Shown: positions 8,001 to 14,105 of the stretch, piece by piece
How positions within the stretch are numbered: the stretch's first letter is position 1
Layout: each line of letters begins with the position of its first letter
IMG/VR virus record: IMGVR_UViG_3300035698_009726
Span: 1 to 22,217 of that record
Source: a virus
DNA length: 22,217 bases
Reading direction: 5' to 3' (one strand)
The notes under the pieces: generated by a model
Databases searched by the model: none
What the model was told of the DNA's origin: nothing
Seen by the model: only the letters and a program-made list of their open reading frames with translations
Made by a program: the position numbers and the translations under genes

Positions 8001-9389
8001 GGAAGTGAATTTAGGATAGAAGGAGATTCTATTTGGTGTAAGACTTCTAATATAAATGCATTTGAGGTTGGCAAATACATAAGAATGATAGGCAATTATA
8101 CAGATGATTATTTCTACGAAGATTATATCATCAAGGAAATTAATGCCGATTACGTTCAGGGAATGATTCAGGTATTTGTTGTAGATGATGGATCTTTGTC
8201 ATACACACCATTTGTGAATCAGTTTGGTAATATGAGCAGGTTTAATGAAGCTGAATTAAGATCAGATCATTATACGTTTATTATAGAGTCTGTACTTGAA
8301 GATGGAATTAATGATCAAATGATACTTTCTGTAACTGACAAAAACAAACATTTATTCAAGCTAAAAGATAAAGATTTAAGTTTATATAGAGTTGCAACTG
8401 GTTTGACATCTGGTAGATTTGTCTTTCCTGTATTGATCACAACATTAACAGAGGACAATGACACCGAGGTTACCTTAGATTGTACTGGGTCTATATGTAG
8501 TATCACACCATCTTTCATCGCAGAATACAGTGATTATGACTTAGATTATGCTATTCGCTTTGGTAGTTCTCAACATTTGTTCTGGGACAATTATGATATG
8601 GTGTCATGGGATGAGATGTCTCATCAAACTTGGGACATGATGGAATATCTAGGAACTGCTATAACAGGATTTAGGATAACTAAGGTAGACAATGGAGGAA
8701 CAATACAATTTAACGAAGAAACATTCACATTTGATTTTGAAAATACTGGCCCAAAAAATTGGCTGACAAAAGCAACTAAACAATTAACAAAGTCCACACA
8801 AAATATAGTAAACCTTTTTAATTATTATAATATTAATGGGCATTATATTCAGGCAGTTAGTAAATATGGATCCATTGACGCATTAGTAAGTCTGAAGGGA
8901 AGTCCAGGAATTGAAGTGGAGGAAGACAGTTATCCAGATTGTAATTTTAAATTCTGGGAAAAGAAATTTTTTGATGGGTATAACAATCCTGCATTACACA
9001 AGCCTCTTAGAAGAGTGTGGGAAGAAAACGGAGAAAGTTTTGAAAACCCAACAGGAGATACAGAACTTTTCAATCCGTTTATTAATGTCCTGTCTGGGTC
9101 TTTTGGATTCTCGGATACTTTTATCAGGAAGAGTGATTTTACAGTTCAGCCAAATACAATTGTTTTTGTGGCGTTTGATGACATGGAGATGTTAGATAAT
9201 AATTCTACTTTTGAATGGGAACTGTGGGAAGATAGCAGAAAAAAATTAGTAATGAGATCAAACAAATCTTATTTAATTTTTAATTTTATGGAAATTGGAG
9301 CATATACTGTAAAACTTACAGTGACTTCAAAACAAACAGAAAAGAACATTTTCGAGAAACGTGGATGGATTTACGTAGAAAATGACTAA
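5058..9389 (+). CDS. Very large baseplate structural protein (gp7-like position) with Ig/PKD-like domains
   Basis: A 1443-residue acidic, aromatic-rich protein, the largest in the window, preceded by a modest AAAGGAAAATA leader. The N-terminal ~400 residues have no fold I recognise. Residues about 420-450 (YPYLGSYKAFTNVIKYFGH, then LRLKEYFYN) recall the tail-protein-I/wedge segment that adapts peripheral proteins. From residue 720 onward Trp-Asp motifs recur (W725, W753, W843, W870, W877, W1176 and following). Residues about 770-826 (ending HTGKYDVTCRVTD) and 1355-1443 (ending GAYTVKLTVTSKQ) look like PKD/Ig-like beta sandwiches. Directly after gp25-gp6, a giant wedge protein in the role of T4 gp7 (1032 residues) is the best guess. 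That equivalence is inferred from order and size, not from clear similarity. Confidence 0.75.
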   Translation: MALRHCKFFDKRGNNCTPILDPADGFFRININMNKVSTNLFETEHIFIFEEILKQGKAEDDYSEKQLARVNVYQSTEIQILKYLSTHGKIIETSLDRFFPKQHLGEDYTDEFIRKHPKLFERTATGSDIYVENTLYGTSYLSSYEEKEREKLLLGDDWEAILSRPRSNYQDSMGEECFLYFKWKDDKVNNALDKNIFVFLVDSSDPTKYYRGDKALCRDIGTAYPSLVPIYNENLLNNTFDNPNWKNFFTDFSFVEGNSDWYEDPTYFQVPVYDEVHDDWYYENKSNKPRYQMRRKLGTQTEVDQAPFQLNIALHAADEGEYERTLEVFMARRTVSGEVISGEDFQKEYTRNYYKLAEVTFNGQVIGKDERLEKTLENFGRKIEDSEFYVFDDTDVDEDLPNYIKINEHRKELYLQGEDIYPYLGSYKAFTNVIKYFGHTNLRLKEYFYNIQLSDPKNDRIYYSAVDIPLDLKVPEEYREDYNYNEFVFGNILPSPVHKKTSRFGLFYDLNRITGDFDEWGYPEIEDAYDYTNEEVLLKLYGLKKVMEKYFLPHHARIVDITGEGVYFAKFKVNNWPDNVQFITLREGNSPKFEAVPLKMEIKELNKLLNIYRLKQGIPFEEVIDPMTVMSDIINKTGEEYMPYQTTDFPFDPDLTLEKIESFYPDYYELRTVILNHLLNMPCYQEVIDEHGNSKWIAKSFPSEDEFKLLGTPCLIRYLPNEVTWDDMRVRWEYLEFNTPSLIDEGAHRLYTWDGLGDYEGWGIEWRIHHSEDKYCYQSEGFIKDKKEVLVFLPHTGKYDVTCRVTDITNFPNLSRKEDYIEVVKPKADFVAFGRKVTSYTNWDSFNDIAWEDFPGSWNQSGFCELQTTWDEADITWDTLNYKNYINQDFGSSYKITNEILSVDREDCKVILKGRDFYDNTDQYRDQKWRNVLIFNKSSENVPAFDNMIVDEVGYGKVKVQGGYEFKVGEEIEIYKYDLLEGSEFRIEGDSIWCKTSNINAFEVGKYIRMIGNYTDDYFYEDYIIKEINADYVQGMIQVFVVDDGSLSYTPFVNQFGNMSRFNEAELRSDHYTFIIESVLEDGINDQMILSVTDKNKHLFKLKDKDLSLYRVATGLTSGRFVFPVLITTLTEDNDTEVTLDCTGSICSITPSFIAEYSDYDLDYAIRFGSSQHLFWDNYDMVSWDEMSHQTWDMMEYLGTAITGFRITKVDNGGTIQFNEETFTFDFENTGPKNWLTKATKQLTKSTQNIVNLFNYYNINGHYIQAVSKYGSIDALVSLKGSPGIEVEEDSYPDCNFKFWEKKFFDGYNNPALHKPLRRVWEENGESFENPTGDTELFNPFINVLSGSFGFSDTFIRKSDFTVQPNTIVFVAFDDMEMLDNNSTFEWELWEDSRKKLVMRSNKSYLIFNFMEIGAYTVKLTVTSKQTEKNIFEKRGWIYVEND

Positions 9390-9433
9390 TATATACTGAA
9401 ATAATATGTCTAATAAAATAAAGAAACAAAACA

Positions 9434-10258
9434 ATGGCTGAGATTAAAGTTAAAAAAATGTCCGGAAGTGATGTAATGTCCGGATCTCGAGAGTTAATAA
9501 ATAACAATTTCGTAATGCTACAGGATATTATTAACGAAATACAAGAATATGTAAATCTTGAAACATTGGAGTTTACCGGTTTCGAGAAGGCAACATTTTT
9601 CCAGGGTAATAAAAATACAGCGGTCCCGACACAGACTCTAATAGACACCAACGGATCTATTAAAGCTCTCGGGAATATAACAATTGGTGGGAATGTCATT
9701 GGCAACTTTGGTCAGTTTAATAATGGACTGAAAGTTGTTGCAGGAGATATTAACATACCGTCCTCGACAACAGCATTTAATCTTGCAGGAAATTTTAATG
9801 TTGGCGGAGAGATAGTATTAAAAGATTTTCAACAGGATGGTATTATTCCATCTGCACAAAAAGCATATTTCCTTAATCTTGCATCTGGCGGAACGTCCAT
9901 GTTAATATTATCTGGCAGTACTCCTATTGGTGGATGGGTAAGCATGAAGGGAAGAAACGGACTCGTTTTAAATTGGGAATTATATGATTCTCTAGATCCT
10001 GATTATGCGTTATATACCATCGGATTGAAAACAACAGACATCCCAGAAGGCTATGTAATTGACATCGTTGCTATGGTTAGTGATGCTTCAACTCTTGCAA
10101 ATGATGAATTTATAATATCATATGATAGTGTAAAATATCCAGGAGTTACGGCACCTACAAAAGGAATAGTTTTTACAGAAAGATATCAATCTGCAAGATT
10201 AATATTTACAAATTCAAATTGGGTTGTGACTAATCTTGTTGGTGCAACTTATGAATAA
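9434..10258 (+). CDS. Fibre-like virion protein with IN-x-NF N-terminal motif
   Basis: A 274-residue protein. Residues 12-26 contain S-D-x8-I-N-x-N-F, also found with identical spacing in the 467-residue collagen-like protein further on. A predicted helix follows (MLQDIINEIQEYV), then a Gly/Asn/Ile-rich beta region (GNITIGGNVIGNFGQFNNG; AFNLAGNFNVGGEI, about 78-135) typical of trimeric phage fibre shafts. The C-terminal half is a compact beta domain ending in NSNWVVTNLVGATYE. Such proteins are usually short tail fibres or baseplate-attached decoration. The gene lies 44 nt after the 1443-residue gene, with only an A-rich leader. Receptor binding is plausible but not demonstrated by any motif. 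Confidence 0.65.
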   Translation: MAEIKVKKMSGSDVMSGSRELINNNFVMLQDIINEIQEYVNLETLEFTGFEKATFFQGNKNTAVPTQTLIDTNGSIKALGNITIGGNVIGNFGQFNNGLKVVAGDINIPSSTTAFNLAGNFNVGGEIVLKDFQQDGIIPSAQKAYFLNLASGGTSMLILSGSTPIGGWVSMKGRNGLVLNWELYDSLDPDYALYTIGLKTTDIPEGYVIDIVAMVSDASTLANDEFIISYDSVKYPGVTAPTKGIVFTERYQSARLIFTNSNWVVTNLVGATYE

Positions 10259-10274
10259 AATCACATAAAGAGAA

Positions 10275-10676
10275 ATGAAAATTATAATTGATTATTCAGA
10301 GATGGTAAATGAGGGTGACATTGATGTTGAAATGTCACAACATGGCCAAGAGCGATCTAAAGAAAGATACGGGAAAAAAGTTGATATTCCTAAGAAAGAA
10401 ATTGAAGAGTTGGTTGATAAATCTTCTGGGGATTTAATCAGAAATTCCGGAAAGTTTAGTACATTTGTTTTGCATGGAATGAGATCAAAGTTGAATGTGA
10501 TTGGCAGTTTGATAAAAACAAGATCCAAATGGATTTTCAAGGTAATAACAGTAATGATAAAGAAGGTATTCTTTCCAAAACCCTATGATAAATACATTGA
10601 GGTTGTTGAAAATAAAGAATATATACTTTATGGAGAAACGGAAAAACGTCTAAAGTTTTTTAAGATTTTAGAATAA
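10275..10676 (+). CDS. Tagged small protein, possible DUF4258/RelE-like domain
   Basis: A 133-residue protein. The first 14 residues, MKIIIDYSEMVNEG, align with the tags of the two small proteins near the left end (M1-K2...V11-N12-E13-G14), a good T4-gp21-type cleavage pattern. After the tag comes MSQHGQERSKERYGKK: an H-x3-R-x3-R arrangement followed by helix, then SGDLIRNSGKFSTFVLHG and a strand KWIFKVITVMIKK. That order resembles DUF4258 and related RelE-fold proteins (H-x-x-x-R-x-x-x-R at the start, V-x-T-V near the end), some of which are toxins. It sits between fibre-like and histone-like genes and is followed by a terminator. It may be a packaged protein ejected with DNA; an RNase function is only a possibility. 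I do not recognise an exact family. Confidence 0.6.
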   Translation: MKIIIDYSEMVNEGDIDVEMSQHGQERSKERYGKKVDIPKKEIEELVDKSSGDLIRNSGKFSTFVLHGMRSKLNVIGSLIKTRSKWIFKVITVMIKKVFFPKPYDKYIEVVENKEYILYGETEKRLKFFKILE

Positions 10677-10683
10677 TATATTA

Positions 10684-10714
10684 TCTTTCTAAGAAAAACT
10701 TAGAAAGAATTTTT
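10684..10714 (+). terminator. Rho-independent terminator after the tagged protein gene
   Basis: A perfect 10-bp stem, TCTTTCTAAG (10684-10693) with CTTAGAAAGA (10699-10708), has an AAAAA loop and is followed by a TTTTT run (10710-10714). The stem has few G/C pairs but no mismatches. It lies in the 59-bp gap before the histone-like gene, so it ends or attenuates the upstream unit. Confidence 0.75.
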
Positions 10715-10735
10715 AAATAAAGAAAAGGTATTCGT

Positions 10736-10921
10736 ATGGAAAGCATTAATGAAGCTTATGAGCAAATTCTAGAACATTTTGAAGCTTTTAAAGAAGAGCA
10801 TAATAAAAATGTAGAAAAGGGAAACAAATCGGCAGGCAAAAGAGCAAGAGTAGCAATCGGCAAACTTAAGAATTTGGCTCCGCTTTACAGAAAATTTTCA
10901 CTTGAAAATGACAAGAAGTAA
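10736..10921 (+). CDS. Histone H1-like protein, Hc1 family
   Basis: A 61-residue Lys/Glu-rich helical protein. Residues 27-55 (VEKGNKSAGKRARVAIGKLK, then NLAPLYRKFS) match the characteristic core of bacterial histone H1-like Hc1 proteins of Bacteroidota: E-K-G-N-K-x-A-G-x-R-A-R...L-x-x-L...[FY]-R-x-x-[ST]. The length is typical of that small family. Such proteins bind DNA without sequence specificity and help condense nucleoids. In a phage late region it could coat or compact genome ends, be packaged as an internal protein, or disturb host chromatin. The N-terminus has an S-I-N-E-A stretch (3-7) that faintly recalls the protease site in the tagged proteins. It follows a terminator by 21 nt, so it may have readthrough or separate expression. 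Family assignment is by pattern recognition; function in the phage is inferred. Confidence 0.75.
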   Translation: MESINEAYEQILEHFEAFKEEHNKNVEKGNKSAGKRARVAIGKLKNLAPLYRKFSLENDKK

Positions 10922-10948
10922 ATAGACATAAAATAAAGGCAACAAATA

Positions 10949-13276
10949 ATGGCTTCAGATACTGAGTTAACAAAAGTAACCCCTTATGTAAGACAGATTG
11001 CAACGCAGGGAGGAACATTTTATACATTTTCCAGTGCGGCAGAGGATTTTACATTGTCGTTTAATGAAAATTCTGTTACTAATTTTAGGTTTTCTAAATT
11101 TGCGTTATTAAAGATTCCAGAAATTAGACAAGAACCTTACGCAAATACCCTGAAATTAGATGGGATTGCTGGTGCATATAATAAACTGACAAATAATAAC
11201 ATGAACGTTGACTTCGCTCAAAGTTTTCAGAATTATTGTTTGAATGCAGAAACTATGTTCCTTTCTCGAACAGCATATGACCATTCATTGCCTAAAACCG
11301 TGTCGGAGAGAGTATTTTGGAAATGGCTTAAGGAAATGGGAGGTTTGAGATTTCAAACATCTTCAGATCAACCATCCTGGGCCTATCCTTTATACAAAGA
11401 AGAAGATAATGTCACTGATAAATATGACAGGGTTGTAAAATACTTAGGTGAGATTGATTTTATAAACAATTACAGTGGTTTGACAAATACCTATTCTGAG
11501 GTGTATGCTCATGTCCCAACAGATGTCGGGGACTTTAAGGATGTTTACTTTAAATCAACCGAAGATGTGAACTACGCGCCAGGTATGACGCTTTGTAGGA
11601 TGGATACTACCGAGGCAGACAACTATTATATTGCTGGAAGAACTTATTTAGATACTCATCCAATGGGAGGATTTGACATTCGAGCATATTATGATAATCC
11701 TTGGGGACTCGGAACTGATGCCTCGCTTATTAGTGCAGGCGTTCAGATGTGGAAGAAAAAAGATAGTATTTCGGAAGCATCAAATAGCCTTCCGGATTAT
11801 AGTGTAGACACTTGGTGGTTTTTATCCACCAATGACAAACATTGTTATCACACTCAACCAAGGAATACTAATTCAGTAGAAAACGAAGACTTGTTAATAG
11901 GAGATTCTCAGTTTATAAGCGGCAACACAATACCTTTACAATGGACAAGACTAACAAGATCTAAATTAGAAGGAATTGAGATAGAATGGGACCCATCATC
12001 TTATACTCATTTAGAAGACGAAGTTTCTTGGTTAATAGATGTTGCCAGAGGAAGAAACGCAAAAGATTTTGAATTTAACGCAGTGCTATTTTATTATGAT
12101 TTATATGAGCCTGCTACAGATGATGTAAATGAAGTAACAACGACTTCCTTAGATGAGTCAACATTCTTTTCTGATTTCTCAGATGAAAATGAGTTAGCAA
12201 ACTCAACAGACACAACATTAGCAACTAACTTATTTGGTATCTTGTTTTTAGACAATGTCGAGCCTCTTTCATTAGGAGGAGGATATATTCCAACATTCCA
12301 AAAATGTATACCGAATAGAGAAACAAAACTCAATGGTAATTCATATGGAATAAAATTAAATATGAAACTTGACATTTCCGCAAATGATTCATTTGTAAAT
12401 GTAGAGACTGTTATTTCTGACAGTAATACGTTGTCGATGGACATATACGCGGATTCTTTAAACGAAATTAAAAAAGCATCTGACAGTATGTTTACTCTGT
12501 CAGAAGATATTATGAATTTCGATTCTAGATTGAGAGATATTGAAGATATTAATAATATTAATACACAAGCATCTTACAATGCTCTTAAATCAAGATTAAA
12601 TCAACTTGAGCTTTATATGAACAACCAAGAGTTGTTTTTAAATATAGCAGAGCGTAGAGAAATGCTGGACATGATTCAAAAAAATTATGATATGCTTGAT
12701 AGTATTCTTTCTAATAATGCATCGATAACGGTTGCATTTGACTTAGACGGAGTTCGTAATGGTCCAGGGGTTTCATTGGAAAGAGGAGAAAACTATGTGA
12801 AGATTTCTACATCTTCTAATGGGTTCAATTTTGGTAATAATTATATCATAAACCCTCCTTCAGACGAGAGGGAAACTGACGAATGGATAGAAAGAAACAG
12901 AAATTTGGCAGATGAAAATTTCTATGAATTTGAAGCTGATCTACAACCATTAAATAATTATATTAGGTTCACAAATGACAATGCAAGATTTACTCCTGCA
13001 GGGGATTTTTATTTTTATATAAAAGATGGACTTAATAACTGGCAGACAGGTCAAATATATCGAGTTTATTTTGAAGGAGAATATGATCTGCAAAACAAAT
13101 ATAAATTTATTATCAAAACAGATTTTAATAATATTAAGGTTGCAAAAGAAAACTATTCTGTTACCATAGCAGATGTTTCTGGAGCAGAGTTTTTACAAAT
13201 GGGGAATAAACCAGTATTTGAGATCCATTGTTTGGATGCAGATAATATGTTATTCTTAATAGACAAATTGAAATAA
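10949..13276 (+). CDS. Large virion structural protein with central coiled coil
   Basis: A 775-residue protein. The start at 10949 follows an AAAGGCAACAAATA leader 27 nt after the histone-like gene. The N-terminal ~480 residues are Tyr/Trp/Asp-rich, beta-type sequence with no signal peptide. Residues about 494-590 form a long helical, probably coiled-coil segment (DSLNEIKKASDSMFTLSEDI; SRLRDIEDINN; ALKSRLNQLELYMNNQELFL), and the last ~180 residues return to beta sequence. A beta head, coiled coil and beta tail is common in trimeric baseplate or fibre proteins. It ends 4 nt before the M15 peptidase gene, suggesting coupled translation and a joint location in the baseplate hub or its periphery. 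I recognise no named family; a structural role is inferred from size, composition and neighbours. Confidence 0.7.
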   Translation: MASDTELTKVTPYVRQIATQGGTFYTFSSAAEDFTLSFNENSVTNFRFSKFALLKIPEIRQEPYANTLKLDGIAGAYNKLTNNNMNVDFAQSFQNYCLNAETMFLSRTAYDHSLPKTVSERVFWKWLKEMGGLRFQTSSDQPSWAYPLYKEEDNVTDKYDRVVKYLGEIDFINNYSGLTNTYSEVYAHVPTDVGDFKDVYFKSTEDVNYAPGMTLCRMDTTEADNYYIAGRTYLDTHPMGGFDIRAYYDNPWGLGTDASLISAGVQMWKKKDSISEASNSLPDYSVDTWWFLSTNDKHCYHTQPRNTNSVENEDLLIGDSQFISGNTIPLQWTRLTRSKLEGIEIEWDPSSYTHLEDEVSWLIDVARGRNAKDFEFNAVLFYYDLYEPATDDVNEVTTTSLDESTFFSDFSDENELANSTDTTLATNLFGILFLDNVEPLSLGGGYIPTFQKCIPNRETKLNGNSYGIKLNMKLDISANDSFVNVETVISDSNTLSMDIYADSLNEIKKASDSMFTLSEDIMNFDSRLRDIEDINNINTQASYNALKSRLNQLELYMNNQELFLNIAERREMLDMIQKNYDMLDSILSNNASITVAFDLDGVRNGPGVSLERGENYVKISTSSNGFNFGNNYIINPPSDERETDEWIERNRNLADENFYEFEADLQPLNNYIRFTNDNARFTPAGDFYFYIKDGLNNWQTGQIYRVYFEGEYDLQNKYKFIIKTDFNNIKVAKENYSVTIADVSGAEFLQMGNKPVFEIHCLDADNMLFLIDKLK

Positions 13277-13280
13277 TAAG

Positions 13281-14078
13281 ATGGGATTAAAAGTTTGGTC
13301 AAACGGAGCAGGATCAGGTCCTTATAGTTCTCGATGGAGTAACGAAAAGAAAGGACAGAGTGGTCATCTGTCTCGAAGTTCATTGAACAGAGGACTAATT
13401 AAACCAGCGTATGATCAATGGATAAAACTATTGGGTGCTGCCAAATCTTCTGGAATCTATATAGGTACTGGAGGAACATATCGGAGTTTTGCTTCACAGC
13501 AGAAGGCAAAACGAGAGAAGCCTAATTTGTGCGCAACTCCTGGAAATTCAAATCATGGATGGGGAAGAGCAATTGATTTAGGTTATTATAGTAAGCAAAA
13601 AAAGATTGATAGTTCATCTGTATGGATAGGATATGACGGAAGTATTAGTTTTTCACATCCTGTTTATAATTGGTTATTTAATAATGCATATAAGTTTGGG
13701 TGGGTGAATCCGCCATGGGCAGCAAAGGCAACAGGGAGCAGAAAAGAGTATTGGCATTGGGAGTTTGTTGGTTTGCCAGGGTCAAATCAGGTTAATGTAG
13801 CAGTTGATGAAGATGCAGTATATACAGAAGGTGAAGGGGACGCGACAAGTACAGGAGGAGCAAATGGGACTGGATCAACACAACCAAGAATAGAAGCCAG
13901 GATTGCTTATTTTGAGATACAAGATGTTTTTAAAACGAGTAGCGTTAGTACGACTGCAGATAAAAATGGATCTGTAAAAGAAACAAAAAGTACTAAAGAA
14001 AAATCAACAGACCCAGATCTCAAAACAATTTCTAAAAATGATATTAAAAAAGATGAAACATCTCTTAACATTGAGTAA
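13281..14078 (+). CDS. Tail-associated M15 peptidase (D-Ala-D-Ala carboxypeptidase / VanY-like)
   Basis: A 265-residue protein with a clear M15 peptidase domain (about 30-165). YRSFASQQ at 67-74 carries the substrate-binding Arg region. SNHGWGRAIDLG at 90-101 is the S-x-H-x-x-G-x-A-x-D motif with zinc ligands H92 and D99. EYWHWEF at 156-162 supplies catalytic E156 and third ligand H159. These enzymes cut D-Ala-containing peptide bonds in peptidoglycan; as either carboxypeptidase or endopeptidase it would loosen the wall. Residues ~175-265 are a Gly/Ser/Thr- then Lys-rich tail lacking the catalytic motifs, perhaps an attachment tether. No holin or signal peptide is nearby and the gene is embedded among structural genes, so a virion-borne entry enzyme (analogous in role to T4 gp5 lysozyme) is more likely than a release endolysin. 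Confidence 0.88.
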   Translation: MGLKVWSNGAGSGPYSSRWSNEKKGQSGHLSRSSLNRGLIKPAYDQWIKLLGAAKSSGIYIGTGGTYRSFASQQKAKREKPNLCATPGNSNHGWGRAIDLGYYSKQKKIDSSSVWIGYDGSISFSHPVYNWLFNNAYKFGWVNPPWAAKATGSRKEYWHWEFVGLPGSNQVNVAVDEDAVYTEGEGDATSTGGANGTGSTQPRIEARIAYFEIQDVFKTSSVSTTADKNGSVKETKSTKEKSTDPDLKTISKNDIKKDETSLNIE

Positions 14079-14105
14079 ATAAGTTTAAAAACAAAAGAGT
14101 TTAAC

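Noticed and set aside
8911-9195. 94-codon plus-strand frame inside the 1443-residue gene
   Set aside because: It is fully overlapped by a convincing long coding frame with PKD-like sequence; the alternative product has no recognisable motif.
9406-9441. Eleven-codon micro-ORF before the fibre-like gene
   Set aside because: ATG 9406 encodes a short Lys/Asn peptide overlapping the real start; there is no evidence of translation beyond chance.
9316-9705. 129-codon open frame on the minus strand
   Set aside because: It lies antisense across the end of the 1443-residue gene and the start of the fibre-like gene, resembles no family, and no other minus-strand gene exists in the window.
12094-12444. 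116-codon open frame on the minus strand
   Set aside because: It is fully antisense to the 775-residue structural gene, with composition reflecting that gene's codons; a shadow.
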